A DNA stretch of 64,000 nt, taken from NCBI GenBank assembly GCA_903837525.1, contig CAILUU010000055.1, positions 1-64,000 on the forward strand, in the 5' to 3' direction. The DNA is from an uncultured Bacteroidota bacterium. GTDB taxonomy: Bacteria; Bacteroidota; Bacteroidia; Chitinophagales; Chitinophagaceae. Below the pieces are notes generated by a model. It was not told the origin of the DNA. It saw nothing but the letters and a program-made list of their open reading frames with translations, and did not search any database. Of the stretch, positions 19,161-27,696 are shown in pieces. A program made the position numbers and the translations under genes. Within the stretch, counting starts at the first letter, position 1. Each line of letters opens with the position of its first letter.

Positions 19161-19187
19161 TTCCGATTTTTTCGGACGGCAAAGGTA
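19161..19187 (-). promoter_or_regulatory. -7 box and leader hairpin of rplS
   Basis: CAAAGGTA at 19180-19187 is TACCTTTG on the minus strand, placing the mRNA start near 19176. The leader then contains TCCGA, an A-rich loop and TCGGA (19162-19175), a small stem-loop that might bind L19 (inference). Confidence 0.5.
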
Positions 19188-19273
19188 AGTAAAACTAGTT
19201 ATTTAAAGAGCAGTTTTTTATTATTTTTTACCTAAAAGTAAAATACAAGCATATTGCTATCTGCCAAACACAC

Positions 19274-20386
19274 TTAGTAACAGCCTAACACCTCACAAAG
19301 TTTATCTTCTAAGGCTTGTCCTCGTAAGTTTTTAGCAATTATAACTCCTTTAGGATCAATAAGATAGTTTTGTGGTATGGAGCCTACTTTATATTTTTGT
19401 GCTACCTCGTTTTGCCAAAATTTTAAGTCACTCAAATTTGTCCAAGCTAAACCATCATCTTTTATTGCTTGTAACCAATTTTCCTTAGCACCTGGCCTAT
19501 CTAACGAAATGCCTAAAACAGTAAAATTTTTAGTCTTAAACTTATTATATGCAATAACCACATTAGGGTTTTCCATACGGCATGGGCCACACCAACTAGC
19601 CCAAAAATCTAACAGTACATATTTACCTTTAAACGAAGAAAGACTAACCGGCTTATCGGCCGTATCGTTTTGAGTAAAATCCATTGCTGGGCTACCAATT
19701 GCACCAATCATTAAATTGCTTAATTCGGTTTTTATTTCTTGTGCATATATAGATGTAGTTGCTTCTTTAGTTAATGTATTTACCCATTTTTGTAAGGCGG
19801 GGGCATTATCTTTAAATAAATCTTTGGTTATGTAAAGCATAAAAGCTGTTACGGGAGATTTTCCTTTCTTTTTTACTAAAGAATCTAGTTGGGTAGCTAT
19901 TTTAGCTGTTATTGTAGTAAAATTAGCAACTAGGGCTTTTTTCTTTTCAGCATCGGTCTCTTGTTGTATGGCTTGATTATTATTATTTAACAGGTTAAAA
20001 CTTGGCTCAAATTTTTTAATAATCGTTTTAAAATCGAGTTGATGTTTCGCACCTTTTATACTAGCTTTTTCAATATTTTTTAAGGTGCCTGAAATGATTG
20101 CGGTTTCTGCACCGATAAATAAATCGTAGTTATAAAGCGCCGTTTTATTTTTTATAGATAAACGACTAAGCCCTGCAAAACTTACTGGGGCAACAATTTT
20201 AAACTTTTTGTTTTTGGCAAATGTGGTAGCAAGAGGTGCTTGTGAGCTTGGGTGTAAAAAGCTAACCTCTGCAGAATCATCAATATCAGCAAAATTACCT
20301 GTAAGATTGATAAAATTATTGGTAGGCTTTTGGGCAACTAACGTAATGCTAATTAATAAAAAAAATACGGTAAGACAATGCTTCAT
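19274..20386 (-). CDS. TlpA-like thiol-disulfide oxidoreductase with DUF4369-like N-terminus
   Basis: A 370-residue secreted protein. A signal peptide (residues 1-19, ending TLVAQ) is followed by a DUF4369-like beta domain (about 25-115), a helical linker and an AhpC/TSA-thioredoxin fold from about 230. The redox motif is C266-G-P-C269 in FWASWCGPCR. This architecture is common in Bacteroidota and acts in the periplasm, probably reducing cytochrome or other disulfides. The protein ends in CEVLGCY. It lies alone between rplS and rny on the minus strand. Confidence 0.9.
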   Translation of the reverse strand: MKHCLTVFFLLISITLVAQKPTNNFINLTGNFADIDDSAEVSFLHPSSQAPLATTFAKNKKFKIVAPVSFAGLSRLSIKNKTALYNYDLFIGAETAIISGTLKNIEKASIKGAKHQLDFKTIIKKFEPSFNLLNNNNQAIQQETDAEKKKALVANFTTITAKIATQLDSLVKKKGKSPVTAFMLYITKDLFKDNAPALQKWVNTLTKEATTSIYAQEIKTELSNLMIGAIGSPAMDFTQNDTADKPVSLSSFKGKYVLLDFWASWCGPCRMENPNVVIAYNKFKTKNFTVLGISLDRPGAKENWLQAIKDDGLAWTNLSDLKFWQNEVAQKYKVGSIPQNYLIDPKGVIIAKNLRGQALEDKLCEVLGCY

Positions 20387-20493
20387 CTTTTTAAAAAATT
20401 TAGTGCAAATTAGGAATAAATTTGGTAAGAAAATGGTAAAGAAGGGGGTTTGATGTGGATTGTACTAAACTAGCAGGAATATATAAGTTGCCA

Positions 20494-20523
20494 TAAAAAA
20501 CCGCCAGTTTTCACTAGCGGTTT
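20494..20523 (-). terminator. Terminator of rny
   Basis: On the minus strand ACCGCTAGT, GAAA, ACTGGCGGT forms a 9-bp stem with one G-T pair and a GAAA tetraloop, followed by six T, 8 nt after the rny stop. Confidence 0.85.
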
Positions 20524-20530
20524 CAATTTT

Positions 20531-22096
20531 TTATCGAGCTACATTCACCGATCGTTTCTCTCGAATTACGGTTACTTTTATTTGCCCAGGGAAAGTCATT
20601 TCGGTTTGTATTTTTTGAGCAATTTCAAAGCTAAGTTTTTCGCTATCGCCATCCGTTACTTTATCGGCTTCTACAATTACACGTAGCTCTCTGCCAGCTT
20701 GTATGGCGTATGCTTTTTCTACACCTGTGTAGGCCAATGCCATATTTTCAAGATCTTTAATACGCTGTATGTATTGTTGCATTATCTCTCTTCTTGCACC
20801 TGGCCTTGCTCCGCTTATAGCATCGCAAGCTTGTATAATAGGAGAAATAACATATTGCATTTCCATCTCATCATGATGGGCGCCAATAGCATTTACTACG
20901 GCAGGGTTTTCGCCATATTTTTCGGCTAATTTTGCGCCTAATAGGGCATGACTTAATTCTGTTTCTTCATCTGGCACCTTACCAATATCATGCAATAAAC
21001 CTGCTCTTTTTGCCAACTTAGGGTTCATACCTAACTCGCTAGCCATAATTGCACAAAGGTTTGCTGTTTCTCTACTATGCATTAATAAATTTTGTCCGTA
21101 ACTACTACGGAAGCGCATACGGCCAACCATTCGTATCAACTCTTTATGCAGGCCATGTACGCCTAATTCCATTGCAGTACGTTCGCCAATTTCCATTACC
21201 TGATCGTCAATTTGTTTCTTTGTTTTTTCAACTACTTCTTCAATACGTGCAGGGTGTATTCTACCATCGGCAACAAGGCGTTGCAAACTTAATCGGGCTA
21301 TTTCTCTACGTAATGGATCAAAGGAGGAGAGTACAATAGCCTCAGGTGTATCATCAACAATTAAATCTACACCAGTTGCGGCTTCTAATGCTCTAATATT
21401 TCTACCTTCTCTACCAATAATACTACCTTTTATTTCATCGCTTTCTAAATTAAAAACAGTAATACTGTTTTCTATGGCAACTTCTGCAGCAGTACGTTGT
21501 ATGGTTTGTATAACTATTTTACGAGCTTCTTTTCCGGCTTTTTGTTTAGCATCTTCAATAATTTCTTGCTGTATTACTAAGGCTTTTGTATGGGCCTCTT
21601 GCTTTAAACTTTCTATCAATTGTGTTTTAGCATCTTCGGCCGTTAAACCAGCAACTTTTTCTAAGCGGCGTATATGTTCTTCTTGATGTTTTTCAAGCTC
21701 GGTACGTTTTGCATTAACCACCTCAATTTGGCGGTTAAGTGTTTCTTTAATGGCATCGTTATCCTTAACTTGTTTTTCAAGATTTTGATCTTTTTGGTTT
21801 AACGACTGTTCTTTTTGCTTAATTCTATTTTCGCCCTCAACAATTTTTTGAGTACGTTGCAGCACATCTTTTTCATGCTCTAACTTTAGTTGTACAAATT
21901 TTTCCTTGGCTTCTAAAAGCTTCTCTTTTTTTAAATTTTCGGCTTGTAAATTACCATCGGTAATAATTCGTTGAGCTTGTTGCTCAGCATCTTCAACTTG
22001 TTTTTTGGTATTTTTGGAAAATACTAATTTTCCCAGCACCGTCCCCCCAACTAATGCGGCTAATGCTATAATAATATATATTACTACTGGTTCCAT
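20531..22096 (-). CDS. rny: Ribonuclease Y
   Basis: A 521-residue endoribonuclease. One N-terminal membrane helix (residues 4-26) is followed by a long coiled coil (about 30-200). A KH domain has [15 protein letters not shown] at 224-238, and an HD domain has H369-D370 in LLHDIGK. It initiates mRNA decay at the inner membrane. Length and domain order are standard. It has its own terminator. The 459-nt gap upstream, before zapA, is highly structured (see the ncRNA candidate). Confidence 0.97.
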   Translation of the reverse strand: MEPVVIYIIIALAALVGGTVLGKLVFSKNTKKQVEDAEQQAQRIITDGNLQAENLKKEKLLEAKEKFVQLKLEHEKDVLQRTQKIVEGENRIKQKEQSLNQKDQNLEKQVKDNDAIKETLNRQIEVVNAKRTELEKHQEEHIRRLEKVAGLTAEDAKTQLIESLKQEAHTKALVIQQEIIEDAKQKAGKEARKIVIQTIQRTAAEVAIENSITVFNLESDEIKGSIIGREGRNIRALEAATGVDLIVDDTPEAIVLSSFDPLRREIARLSLQRLVADGRIHPARIEEVVEKTKKQIDDQVMEIGERTAMELGVHGLHKELIRMVGRMRFRSSYGQNLLMHSRETANLCAIMASELGMNPKLAKRAGLLHDIGKVPDEETELSHALLGAKLAEKYGENPAVVNAIGAHHDEMEMQYVISPIIQACDAISGARPGARREIMQQYIQRIKDLENMALAYTGVEKAYAIQAGRELRVIVEADKVTDGDSEKLSFEIAQKIQTEMTFPGQIKVTVIREKRSVNVAR

Positions 22097-22252
22097 TGAT
22101 TGTTATTTTTTTAAAACGTTTCAAAATCGTATAAATATTGTCCTTATGCATAAAATTGTGCAAAAGGGTTTATAAACGAAGATATGAAATTTGTTCAGGA
22201 TTTTTGAAGGTATGCTGTACTTTATACCTATATATAGATAATTGGTTTACGT

Positions 22253-22387
22253 TTATTTTATAAAATATGCTTTACCTCAACATTTACATACTCGCTTATT
22301 GGAGAGCCTCTAAATAAATCTAAACATGTATAATTGAGGTAAAAGATAATAGGGCAGGTGTTTCTTAAGAAGCTAGTTATAAAATAA
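22253..22387. ncRNA. Candidate structured RNA, possibly 6S-like
   Basis: The gap between zapA and rny contains nested long-range pairing. The outer stem is TTATTTTATAA (22253-22263) with TTATAAAATAA (22377-22387), 11 perfect pairs. The inner stem is TTTACCTCAA (22271-22280) with TTGAGGTAAA (22334-22343), 10 perfect pairs. Shorter stems continue inward (TACAT/ATGTA). One side between the outer and inner stems is about 33 nt, the other 7, and the long side holds TTCTTAAGAA. A long rod with an asymmetric bubble resembles 6S RNA, and ssrS lies beside zapA in gammaproteobacteria. Strand is not settled. The family call is inference. Confidence 0.4.
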
Positions 22388-22402
22388 GCACCGTTAATCC
22401 AT

Positions 22403-22470
22403 TTTCAACTCATGGCACAAATCCCGAATTTGTGAGGGCTTAGGGCTAATAAGTTGAAATAATTTTTTTT
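22403..22470 (+). terminator. Compound hairpin with T tract in the zapA-rny gap
   Basis: TTTCAACT (22403-22410) pairs with AGTTGAAA (22452-22459), enclosing the hairpin CACAAAT/ATTTGTG (22416-22434), and eight T follow at 22463-22470. It looks like a plus-strand terminator although both neighbours are on the minus strand. It might end a plus-strand RNA or be a dispersed palindrome. Confidence 0.4.
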
Positions 22471-22555
22471 ACAAGAAAATAAAGGTTTATTAGCTATTGA
22501 AAAAATGAAGGCGAGTTAGTACGTTTAAAATTGAATAGCCAAATAGATTATTGAA

Positions 22556-22837
22556 TTAAGTTTGTTCATCAATTTTTTGCTCAATTTTTAGTAGTGCACT
22601 TATAATATCTTTACTAACAATTGGGTTGCCAACTTCTGCGGCTTGTGTTGCATACCAAATAAGTACCATGGCAATATAATCTTGCATATCCTTACCGGAA
22701 AATGCCGTTTTAAATTCTATAATTTTTTCGTTAATTATTTTTAAGGTGCCACGTATAGCTTCCTCATCTTGGGCATTGGTTTTTATGCGATAGGTTCTAT
22801 CGCCAATTACAATATTTATAGGAATAAGGTCTGCCAT
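22556..22837 (-). CDS. zapA: Cell division protein ZapA
   Basis: A 93-residue protein. A small N-terminal beta domain (LIPINIVIGDRTYRIKTN) is followed by a long helix, as in ZapA, which bundles FtsZ filaments at the division ring. It follows the coiled-coil gene by 3 nt, and pheT lies upstream of both, so pheT, the coiled-coil gene and zapA probably form one transcription unit on the minus strand. The zapA family call is based on fold pattern and the DEEAIRGTLKIINEKI segment. Confidence 0.85.
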   Translation of the reverse strand: MADLIPINIVIGDRTYRIKTNAQDEEAIRGTLKIINEKIIEFKTAFSGKDMQDYIAMVLIWYATQAAEVGNPIVSKDIISALLKIEQKIDEQT

Positions 22838-22840
22838 TGT

Positions 22841-23128
22841 TTATTCACTTAAAAAAGTAATACACTTATCTATTTCTTTAATGTACTGCTTAATATTTTT
22901 TTCAAAATTATTTTTATCTGCTTCCGATAGGGTATTGGTAGCTGCTTTTAAAATGTATACTTGTTGTTGTAGGTTTTGTACTTGTTCTTTTGCAGTTAAT
23001 TTGTCTTGTTGTAGTGTTTGTAAAAGGTTAGTTTGACGTTCATTGTCTTTTTGCAATTGCTTATAGTTCTTCAGTAAATGCTGTAGCTTTTGATTAATTC
23101 GGTTAATATGTTGTTCAAGTTCTTCCAT
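22841..23128 (-). CDS. Small coiled-coil protein
   Basis: A 95-residue protein that is almost one continuous coiled coil (about residues 3-68), rich in Gln, Leu and Asn, with a short C-terminal helical part. No signal or membrane segment. It is nearly fused to zapA (3-nt gap) and recalls ZapB-like or DUF-type coiled-coil partners of division proteins. A division role is inferred from context only. The ATG at 23128 lies directly after a palindromic repeat element. Confidence 0.75.
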   Translation of the reverse strand: MEELEQHINRINQKLQHLLKNYKQLQKDNERQTNLLQTLQQDKLTAKEQVQNLQQQVYILKAATNTLSEADKNNFEKNIKQYIKEIDKCITFLSE

Positions 23129-23131
23129 GCT

Positions 23132-23219
23132 CTAAACCCCTAAAGGGCCTTTTATAGTCTATATTTTTTAAAGTTCAATTACCTAGTCACTCTTCTCGGT
23201 TTCCCCTTCTGGGGGTTAG
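23132..23219. repeat. Inverted pair of palindromic elements between the coiled-coil gene and pheT
   Basis: CTAAACCCCTAAAGGGCC at 23132-23149 and, inverted, TTCCCCTTCTGGGGGTTAG at 23201-23219 bracket about 50 nt of AT-rich DNA. Each half is itself a small palindrome. The layout matches the better-conserved pair between pntA2 and pntB. Confidence 0.65.
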
Positions 23220-23226
23220 CAGGTTA

Positions 23227-25641
23227 TTATTTTCTTATCTCTGCCCCTAATTCTTTTTCGTAAGATGCTATTATTTTACTCATCATACTATCAATTTCTT
23301 TATCTGTCAATGTTTTTCCTTCATCTAAAAAAGTAAAACTTACGGCCATGCTTTTTTTATCAATGCCTAGTTTTTCACTTTCAAAAACATCGAACAAGTT
23401 AAGGTTTTTTAATTTATTTAGTTTAATAAGGTAAGTTGCATTTTCTATTTGCTCATAGGTCAGTGTTTTATCAACAACAATTGCTAAATCTCTCTGTACA
23501 GCAGGGTATTTTGTAATTTCTGTATACATTAATTTTTGCTTTTTTGTAAGTTTTATTATTTTATCCCAATTAATATCGGCAAAAAATACGGGTTGCTTAA
23601 TATCCATTTTTGCAGTATCGGCTTTTTCAACTTCTTTAATTTCTGCAAGTATATCATTTCCCTTTTTAAAAAGAATACTATTATTTTCAACTACAGCATT
23701 GTACATACTTATTCCAACAAGTGATAAGAGTTGCTTTAATACACCTTTTATAAAATAAATATCGGTTTTAATTGCTTTTGTATTCCAGGTATCTAACACT
23801 TTATTTCCGGTAGTATAAAAACAAAGATGATTGGTTTCTGTATATTTTCCTACTTCAGTTGTGCCGTATGTTTTACCAAATTCATAAAAGTAAATATTCG
23901 TATTTTTTCTGTTGATGTTGTGTGCAATAGTTTGTAACCCGGTTTGCAGCATCGATGGCCTTAATACATCCAATTCTGCACTAAGATTATTCATCATTTT
24001 TACCGTGGTTTGCAAGGTAGCATCATCAAAATAAGCACTGTTCGTAATACTATTGGTAAAAATTTCGTTAAAGCCTAAGCCCACTAAATAATTACTTACT
24101 TTTTCTTGATACCTATGTTGGTGGCCCAATGTTTCAATAGTAGGAGCAATAGTTATATATTGTGGAATTTCTACATTATCTAATCCATCAATACGCATTA
24201 TTTCTTCTACTAAATCGGCTGGTATACTAATGTCTGATTTACTAAAAGGTACTTTCACCCAAAGCTCATCCATACCTTCTTTCATAATTTCAAACCCAAG
24301 GCTGGTTAATATATTTTTAACTGCATCGCCATGATAATTTTTACCACTTATTTTTTTTAAGTAATGATATTTTAAGGCTACCTCAGTTTTTTCTTTAGGC
24401 GTTGGATAAATATCAATAATATCACTAGCAATTTCGCCACCAGCAATTTCTTTAATTAGCATTGCAGCTCTTTTCAAAACATTTACGGTGTTACTTATAT
24501 CAACTCCTTTTTCAAATCGGGTAGCAGCATCGGTACGTAAACAATGGTGTAACGATGATTTACGAATAGTTGACGGGTTAAACCATGCACTTTCTAAAAA
24601 TATATTTTTTGTCGTTGATTTTATACCACTGGTTAATCCCCCAAAAACACCACCAATACACATGGGCGTTTTCTTACCATCGCAAATCATTAAATCATTA
24701 GCACTTAATTTTCTTTCTTTATCATCTAACGAAATAAAAGGGGTTCCCTTTGGTAAATTTTTTACGATTATTTTTTTTTCTTCAATTATAGCTGCATCAA
24801 AAGCATGTAAGGGTTGCCCAGTTTCGTGTAATATATAATTGGTAATATCTACAATATTATTAATACTTTTTACACCAATGGCTTTTAATTTTTGTTGCAA
24901 CCACTTTGGGCTTTCTCCAATAGTTACACCTTGTATACTAACGCCAGCGTATCTTTTACAAGCATCTGTATTTTCTACAATTACGTCAAATTGCAAACCC
25001 TGATGATCTACTTTAAAATTATTTTTGAACGGGCTTTTAACTACAGTATCTTTTTTAATATGATGACTTAAATAAGCGCAAACATCTTTTGCTACCCCTA
25101 AATGGCACATAGCATCCATACGATTTGGTGTTAATCCAATTTCAAAAATAATATCGTTGTAGGGCTTAAAATAATTTGCCGCAGGAATACCCACAGCTAC
25201 ATCGGTTGGTAAAACTAAAATACCTTCATGGCTTTCTCCCAAACCAATTTCATCCTCGGCACAAATCATTCCATGGCTTTCGCTACCTCGTATTTTTGCT
25301 TTTTTCATGGTTAAAGGTTCGCCTGTACTTGGATAAATAGTACTACCAATAGTAGCCACCACTACTTTTTGCCCAACAGCAATATTGGGTGCTCCACAAA
25401 CAATTTGTAGTAATTCGGTTGTACCTATATTTACTTTGGTTAGGCTTAATTTATCAGCATCGGGGTGTTTTTCACATTCTATAACCTCACCAATTATTAA
25501 ACCCTCTAAGTTTCCTTTTACTTCTTCAAAAGGCATCATACTTTCAACCTCTAAACCAATAGATGTTAGTATTTTACTTAATTTTTCTGGTTCTATTTGC
25601 TCCGGCAGGTATTCACTAAGCCAATTGTAACTAATCGTCAT
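23227..25641 (-). CDS. pheT: Phenylalanyl-tRNA synthetase beta subunit
   Basis: An 804-residue protein of normal length. The N-terminal tRNA-binding (EMAP-like) domain covers about 40-150, with CEKHPDADKLSLTKV and MICAEDEIGLGE. The B3/B4 editing region, B5 domain and catalytic-like core follow, and a C-terminal FDX-ACB anticodon-binding domain (YPAVQRDLAIVVDK to the end). With PheS it charges tRNA-Phe. pheS is not adjacent. The ATG at 25641 is 26 nt after a predicted transcription start. A palindromic element begins 4 nt past the stop. Confidence 0.97.
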   Translation of the reverse strand: MTISYNWLSEYLPEQIEPEKLSKILTSIGLEVESMMPFEEVKGNLEGLIIGEVIECEKHPDADKLSLTKVNIGTTELLQIVCGAPNIAVGQKVVVATIGSTIYPSTGEPLTMKKAKIRGSESHGMICAEDEIGLGESHEGILVLPTDVAVGIPAANYFKPYNDIIFEIGLTPNRMDAMCHLGVAKDVCAYLSHHIKKDTVVKSPFKNNFKVDHQGLQFDVIVENTDACKRYAGVSIQGVTIGESPKWLQQKLKAIGVKSINNIVDITNYILHETGQPLHAFDAAIIEEKKIIVKNLPKGTPFISLDDKERKLSANDLMICDGKKTPMCIGGVFGGLTSGIKSTTKNIFLESAWFNPSTIRKSSLHHCLRTDAATRFEKGVDISNTVNVLKRAAMLIKEIAGGEIASDIIDIYPTPKEKTEVALKYHYLKKISGKNYHGDAVKNILTSLGFEIMKEGMDELWVKVPFSKSDISIPADLVEEIMRIDGLDNVEIPQYITIAPTIETLGHQHRYQEKVSNYLVGLGFNEIFTNSITNSAYFDDATLQTTVKMMNNLSAELDVLRPSMLQTGLQTIAHNINRKNTNIYFYEFGKTYGTTEVGKYTETNHLCFYTTGNKVLDTWNTKAIKTDIYFIKGVLKQLLSLVGISMYNAVVENNSILFKKGNDILAEIKEVEKADTAKMDIKQPVFFADINWDKIIKLTKKQKLMYTEITKYPAVQRDLAIVVDKTLTYEQIENATYLIKLNKLKNLNLFDVFESEKLGIDKKSMAVSFTFLDEGKTLTDKEIDSMMSKIIASYEKELGAEIRK

Positions 25642-25670
25642 TTGTTATTGTTGTTTCTTTTAGTTGTTTG

Positions 25671-25678
25671 CAAAGATA
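25671..25678 (-). promoter_or_regulatory. -7 box of pheT
   Basis: CAAAGATA reads TATCTTTG on the minus strand, with a leader of about 26 nt to the pheT ATG. Confidence 0.6.
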
Positions 25679-25866
25679 GTTTTTTAAGTGTGTAAGCTAA
25701 AACACTATAAGCTATAAAATCTTTTATTAAAATGCAATAAAAAAAATAGATGAATTGGTGCAGAAAGATTTTTTCAATGGTTCCAAATTGTTAACAAAAA
25801 CCATATTATTCAAATTTCTATTGATTTTTATATGTTGATAAACCTGTTAACAAAGCCTTAATAACC

Positions 25867-25874
25867 TAACTTTG
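25867..25874 (+). promoter_or_regulatory. -7 box of dnaB
   Basis: TAACTTTG matches the consensus in the 379-nt pheT-dnaB gap. The best -33 candidate (CCTG at 25843-25846, 20 nt away) is weak. The leader would be about 143 nt. Nothing else was seen in this gap. Confidence 0.5.
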
Positions 25875-26020
25875 TGTGTTAATTTGGTGTAGATAACAAC
25901 TTTTAACTAATGAAGTAAAGCTTTGTGAATAACGTAATTGACTTTTTGAATTTAACTTAGCCTACTTGCAACACTTTTAAGTGCAAGCCCAAACAATCTT
26001 ATCAAGCAACGTATTTTAAA

Positions 26021-27595
26021 ATGGAATTAACTAATCTAAATAAAGATAGAAAAACTGGTCGACGCAAATCCCCACTGGATTTAAATACCATGATGTATGG
26101 TAAAATACCACCACAAGCTAAAGAATTAGAAGAAGCCGTTTTGGGTGCAATAATGCTAGAAAAAAGTGCATTTGATACTGTGGTAGAAATTTTAAAACCA
26201 GAATGTTTTTATAGCGACGCTAATCAAAAAATATACAGAGCAATGCAAGGTCTGGCAATTAAAAGTTTGCCTATTGATATGCTTACTGTTGTAGAGGAAT
26301 TAAAGTTTAGAGAAGAGTTAGAAATTGTTGGTGGTGCATATTACGTATCTAAATTAACCAATGCAGTTGTATCTAGCGCTAACATTGATGCACATAGCAG
26401 AATTGTATTGCAAAAATTTATTCAACGAGAATTAATACGCATTAGTGGCGAAATAATTGGTGATGCCTATGAAGATAGTACCGATGTATTTGATATGTTA
26501 GATGATGCCGAAGGAAAACTATTTGAAATTACGAACAGCCATTTACGCAAAAACTTTGATAGCATTGATACCGTATTGGTAAAAACCATACAGCGTATTG
26601 AAGATATGCGCAATAGGCAAGAGGATATAACAGGTGTACCTACTGGCTTTGCAAGTTTAGATAGATTAACCTATGGTTGGCAACCTACCGACTTAATTGT
26701 GCTTGCAGCAAGGCCATCAGTGGGTAAAACTGCTTTTGCACTTAACCTTGCCCGTACCGCGGCATTGCATCCGACAAAGCCTACTGCTGTTGGTTTTTTT
26801 AGTTTAGAAATGAGTAGCAGCCAATTAGTACAACGTATTTTAAGTGCCGAAAGCGAAATATGGTTAGAGAAAATTGCTAGAGGAAAATTAGAAGAACATG
26901 AAATGAAGCAGTTGTACAAAAAAGGTATTGAACGCCTTAGTAAGGCACCTATTTTTATTGACGATACTGCTGCATTAAATATTTTTGAACTAAGAGCAAA
27001 ATGTAGAAGACTAAAAAACAAACACAATGTTGGTTTAATAATTATTGATTACCTGCAATTAATGAGTGGTGCTGGCGAAAATCGTAATGGAAATAGAGAG
27101 CAAGAAATTAGTAGAATATCAAGAGATTTAAAAGGGCTTGCAAAAGAATTGCAAGTGCCTATCATAGCCCTATCTCAATTGAGTAGAGAGGTAGAAAAAA
27201 GGAAAGAAGGAGCAAAAATTCCTCAGTTGAGCGATTTGAGAGAATCGGGTGCTATTGAGCAAGATGCTGATATGGTAATGTTTTTATACCGTCCAGAATA
27301 TTACGATATAACCGCCAACGAATTTGGAGAAAGTAACAAAGGAGAAACCTATGTAAAAGTTGCAAAACACCGTAACGGTAGTTTAGATACTATTAAATTA
27401 AAAGCATTATTACATATTCAAAAATTTATTGAAGATGATAGTAGTGGCGGCGATTTTGGAGGCAGCCCACCACAAGGAGGAAATTGGAAACCTGTTGCAG
27501 GACTTGATGGAGGAGGAGGAAACGATGCAAAATTGTATATACAAAAGGGCAGTAAAATGAATGATGGCGAGTTTGATGACGAAGCACCATTTTAA
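26021..27595 (+). CDS. dnaB: Replicative DNA helicase DnaB
   Basis: A 524-residue hexameric helicase that unwinds the fork ahead of the polymerase. The N-terminal DnaG-interacting domain (about 30-140) and linker are followed by the RecA-like motor, with Walker A ARPSVGKTA at 230-238, IIIDYLQLM as Walker B, and the QLSREVEKR and SDLRESGAIEQDAD motifs. No intein interrupts it. After the motor comes a Gly-rich linker (GGDFGGSPPQGG) and an acidic tail ending GEFDDEAPF, which resembles the tip of SSB proteins. The stop is overlapped by a heptamer repeat array. Confidence 0.97.
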   Translation: MELTNLNKDRKTGRRKSPLDLNTMMYGKIPPQAKELEEAVLGAIMLEKSAFDTVVEILKPECFYSDANQKIYRAMQGLAIKSLPIDMLTVVEELKFREELEIVGGAYYVSKLTNAVVSSANIDAHSRIVLQKFIQRELIRISGEIIGDAYEDSTDVFDMLDDAEGKLFEITNSHLRKNFDSIDTVLVKTIQRIEDMRNRQEDITGVPTGFASLDRLTYGWQPTDLIVLAARPSVGKTAFALNLARTAALHPTKPTAVGFFSLEMSSSQLVQRILSAESEIWLEKIARGKLEEHEMKQLYKKGIERLSKAPIFIDDTAALNIFELRAKCRRLKNKHNVGLIIIDYLQLMSGAGENRNGNREQEISRISRDLKGLAKELQVPIIALSQLSREVEKRKEGAKIPQLSDLRESGAIEQDADMVMFLYRPEYYDITANEFGESNKGETYVKVAKHRNGSLDTIKLKALLHIQKFIEDDSSGGDFGGSPPQGGNWKPVAGLDGGGGNDAKLYIQKGSKMNDGEFDDEAPF

Positions 27596-27636
27596 ATTAA
27601 GAATTAAGAATGAATAATTAGGAATGAAGAGTGAAT
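27595..27636. repeat. Heptanucleotide array after dnaB
   Basis: Six units in perfect 7-nt phase: AATTAAG, AATTAAG, AATGAAT, AATTAGG, AATGAAG, AGTGAAT. The array starts at the last base of the dnaB stop codon. Confidence 0.75.
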
Positions 27637-27660
27637 ATTATTTTTACTCTTCATTTTACT
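27623..27660 (+). terminator. Terminator-like hairpin after dnaB
   Basis: AATGAAGAGT (27623-27632) and ACTCTTCATT (27646-27655) form a 10-bp stem with a 13-nt AT loop followed by T. The left arm is made of heptamer-array units. Confidence 0.55.
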
Positions 27661-27681
27661 TTATGGTATTGCCATTTTCAG

Positions 27682-27689
27682 TAAGTTTG
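27682..27689 (+). promoter_or_regulatory. -7 box of the hydrolase gene
   Basis: TAAGTTTG ends 7 nt before the ATG at 27697, implying a leader of only a few bases. Confidence 0.5.
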
Positions 27690-27696
27690 ATATAGA

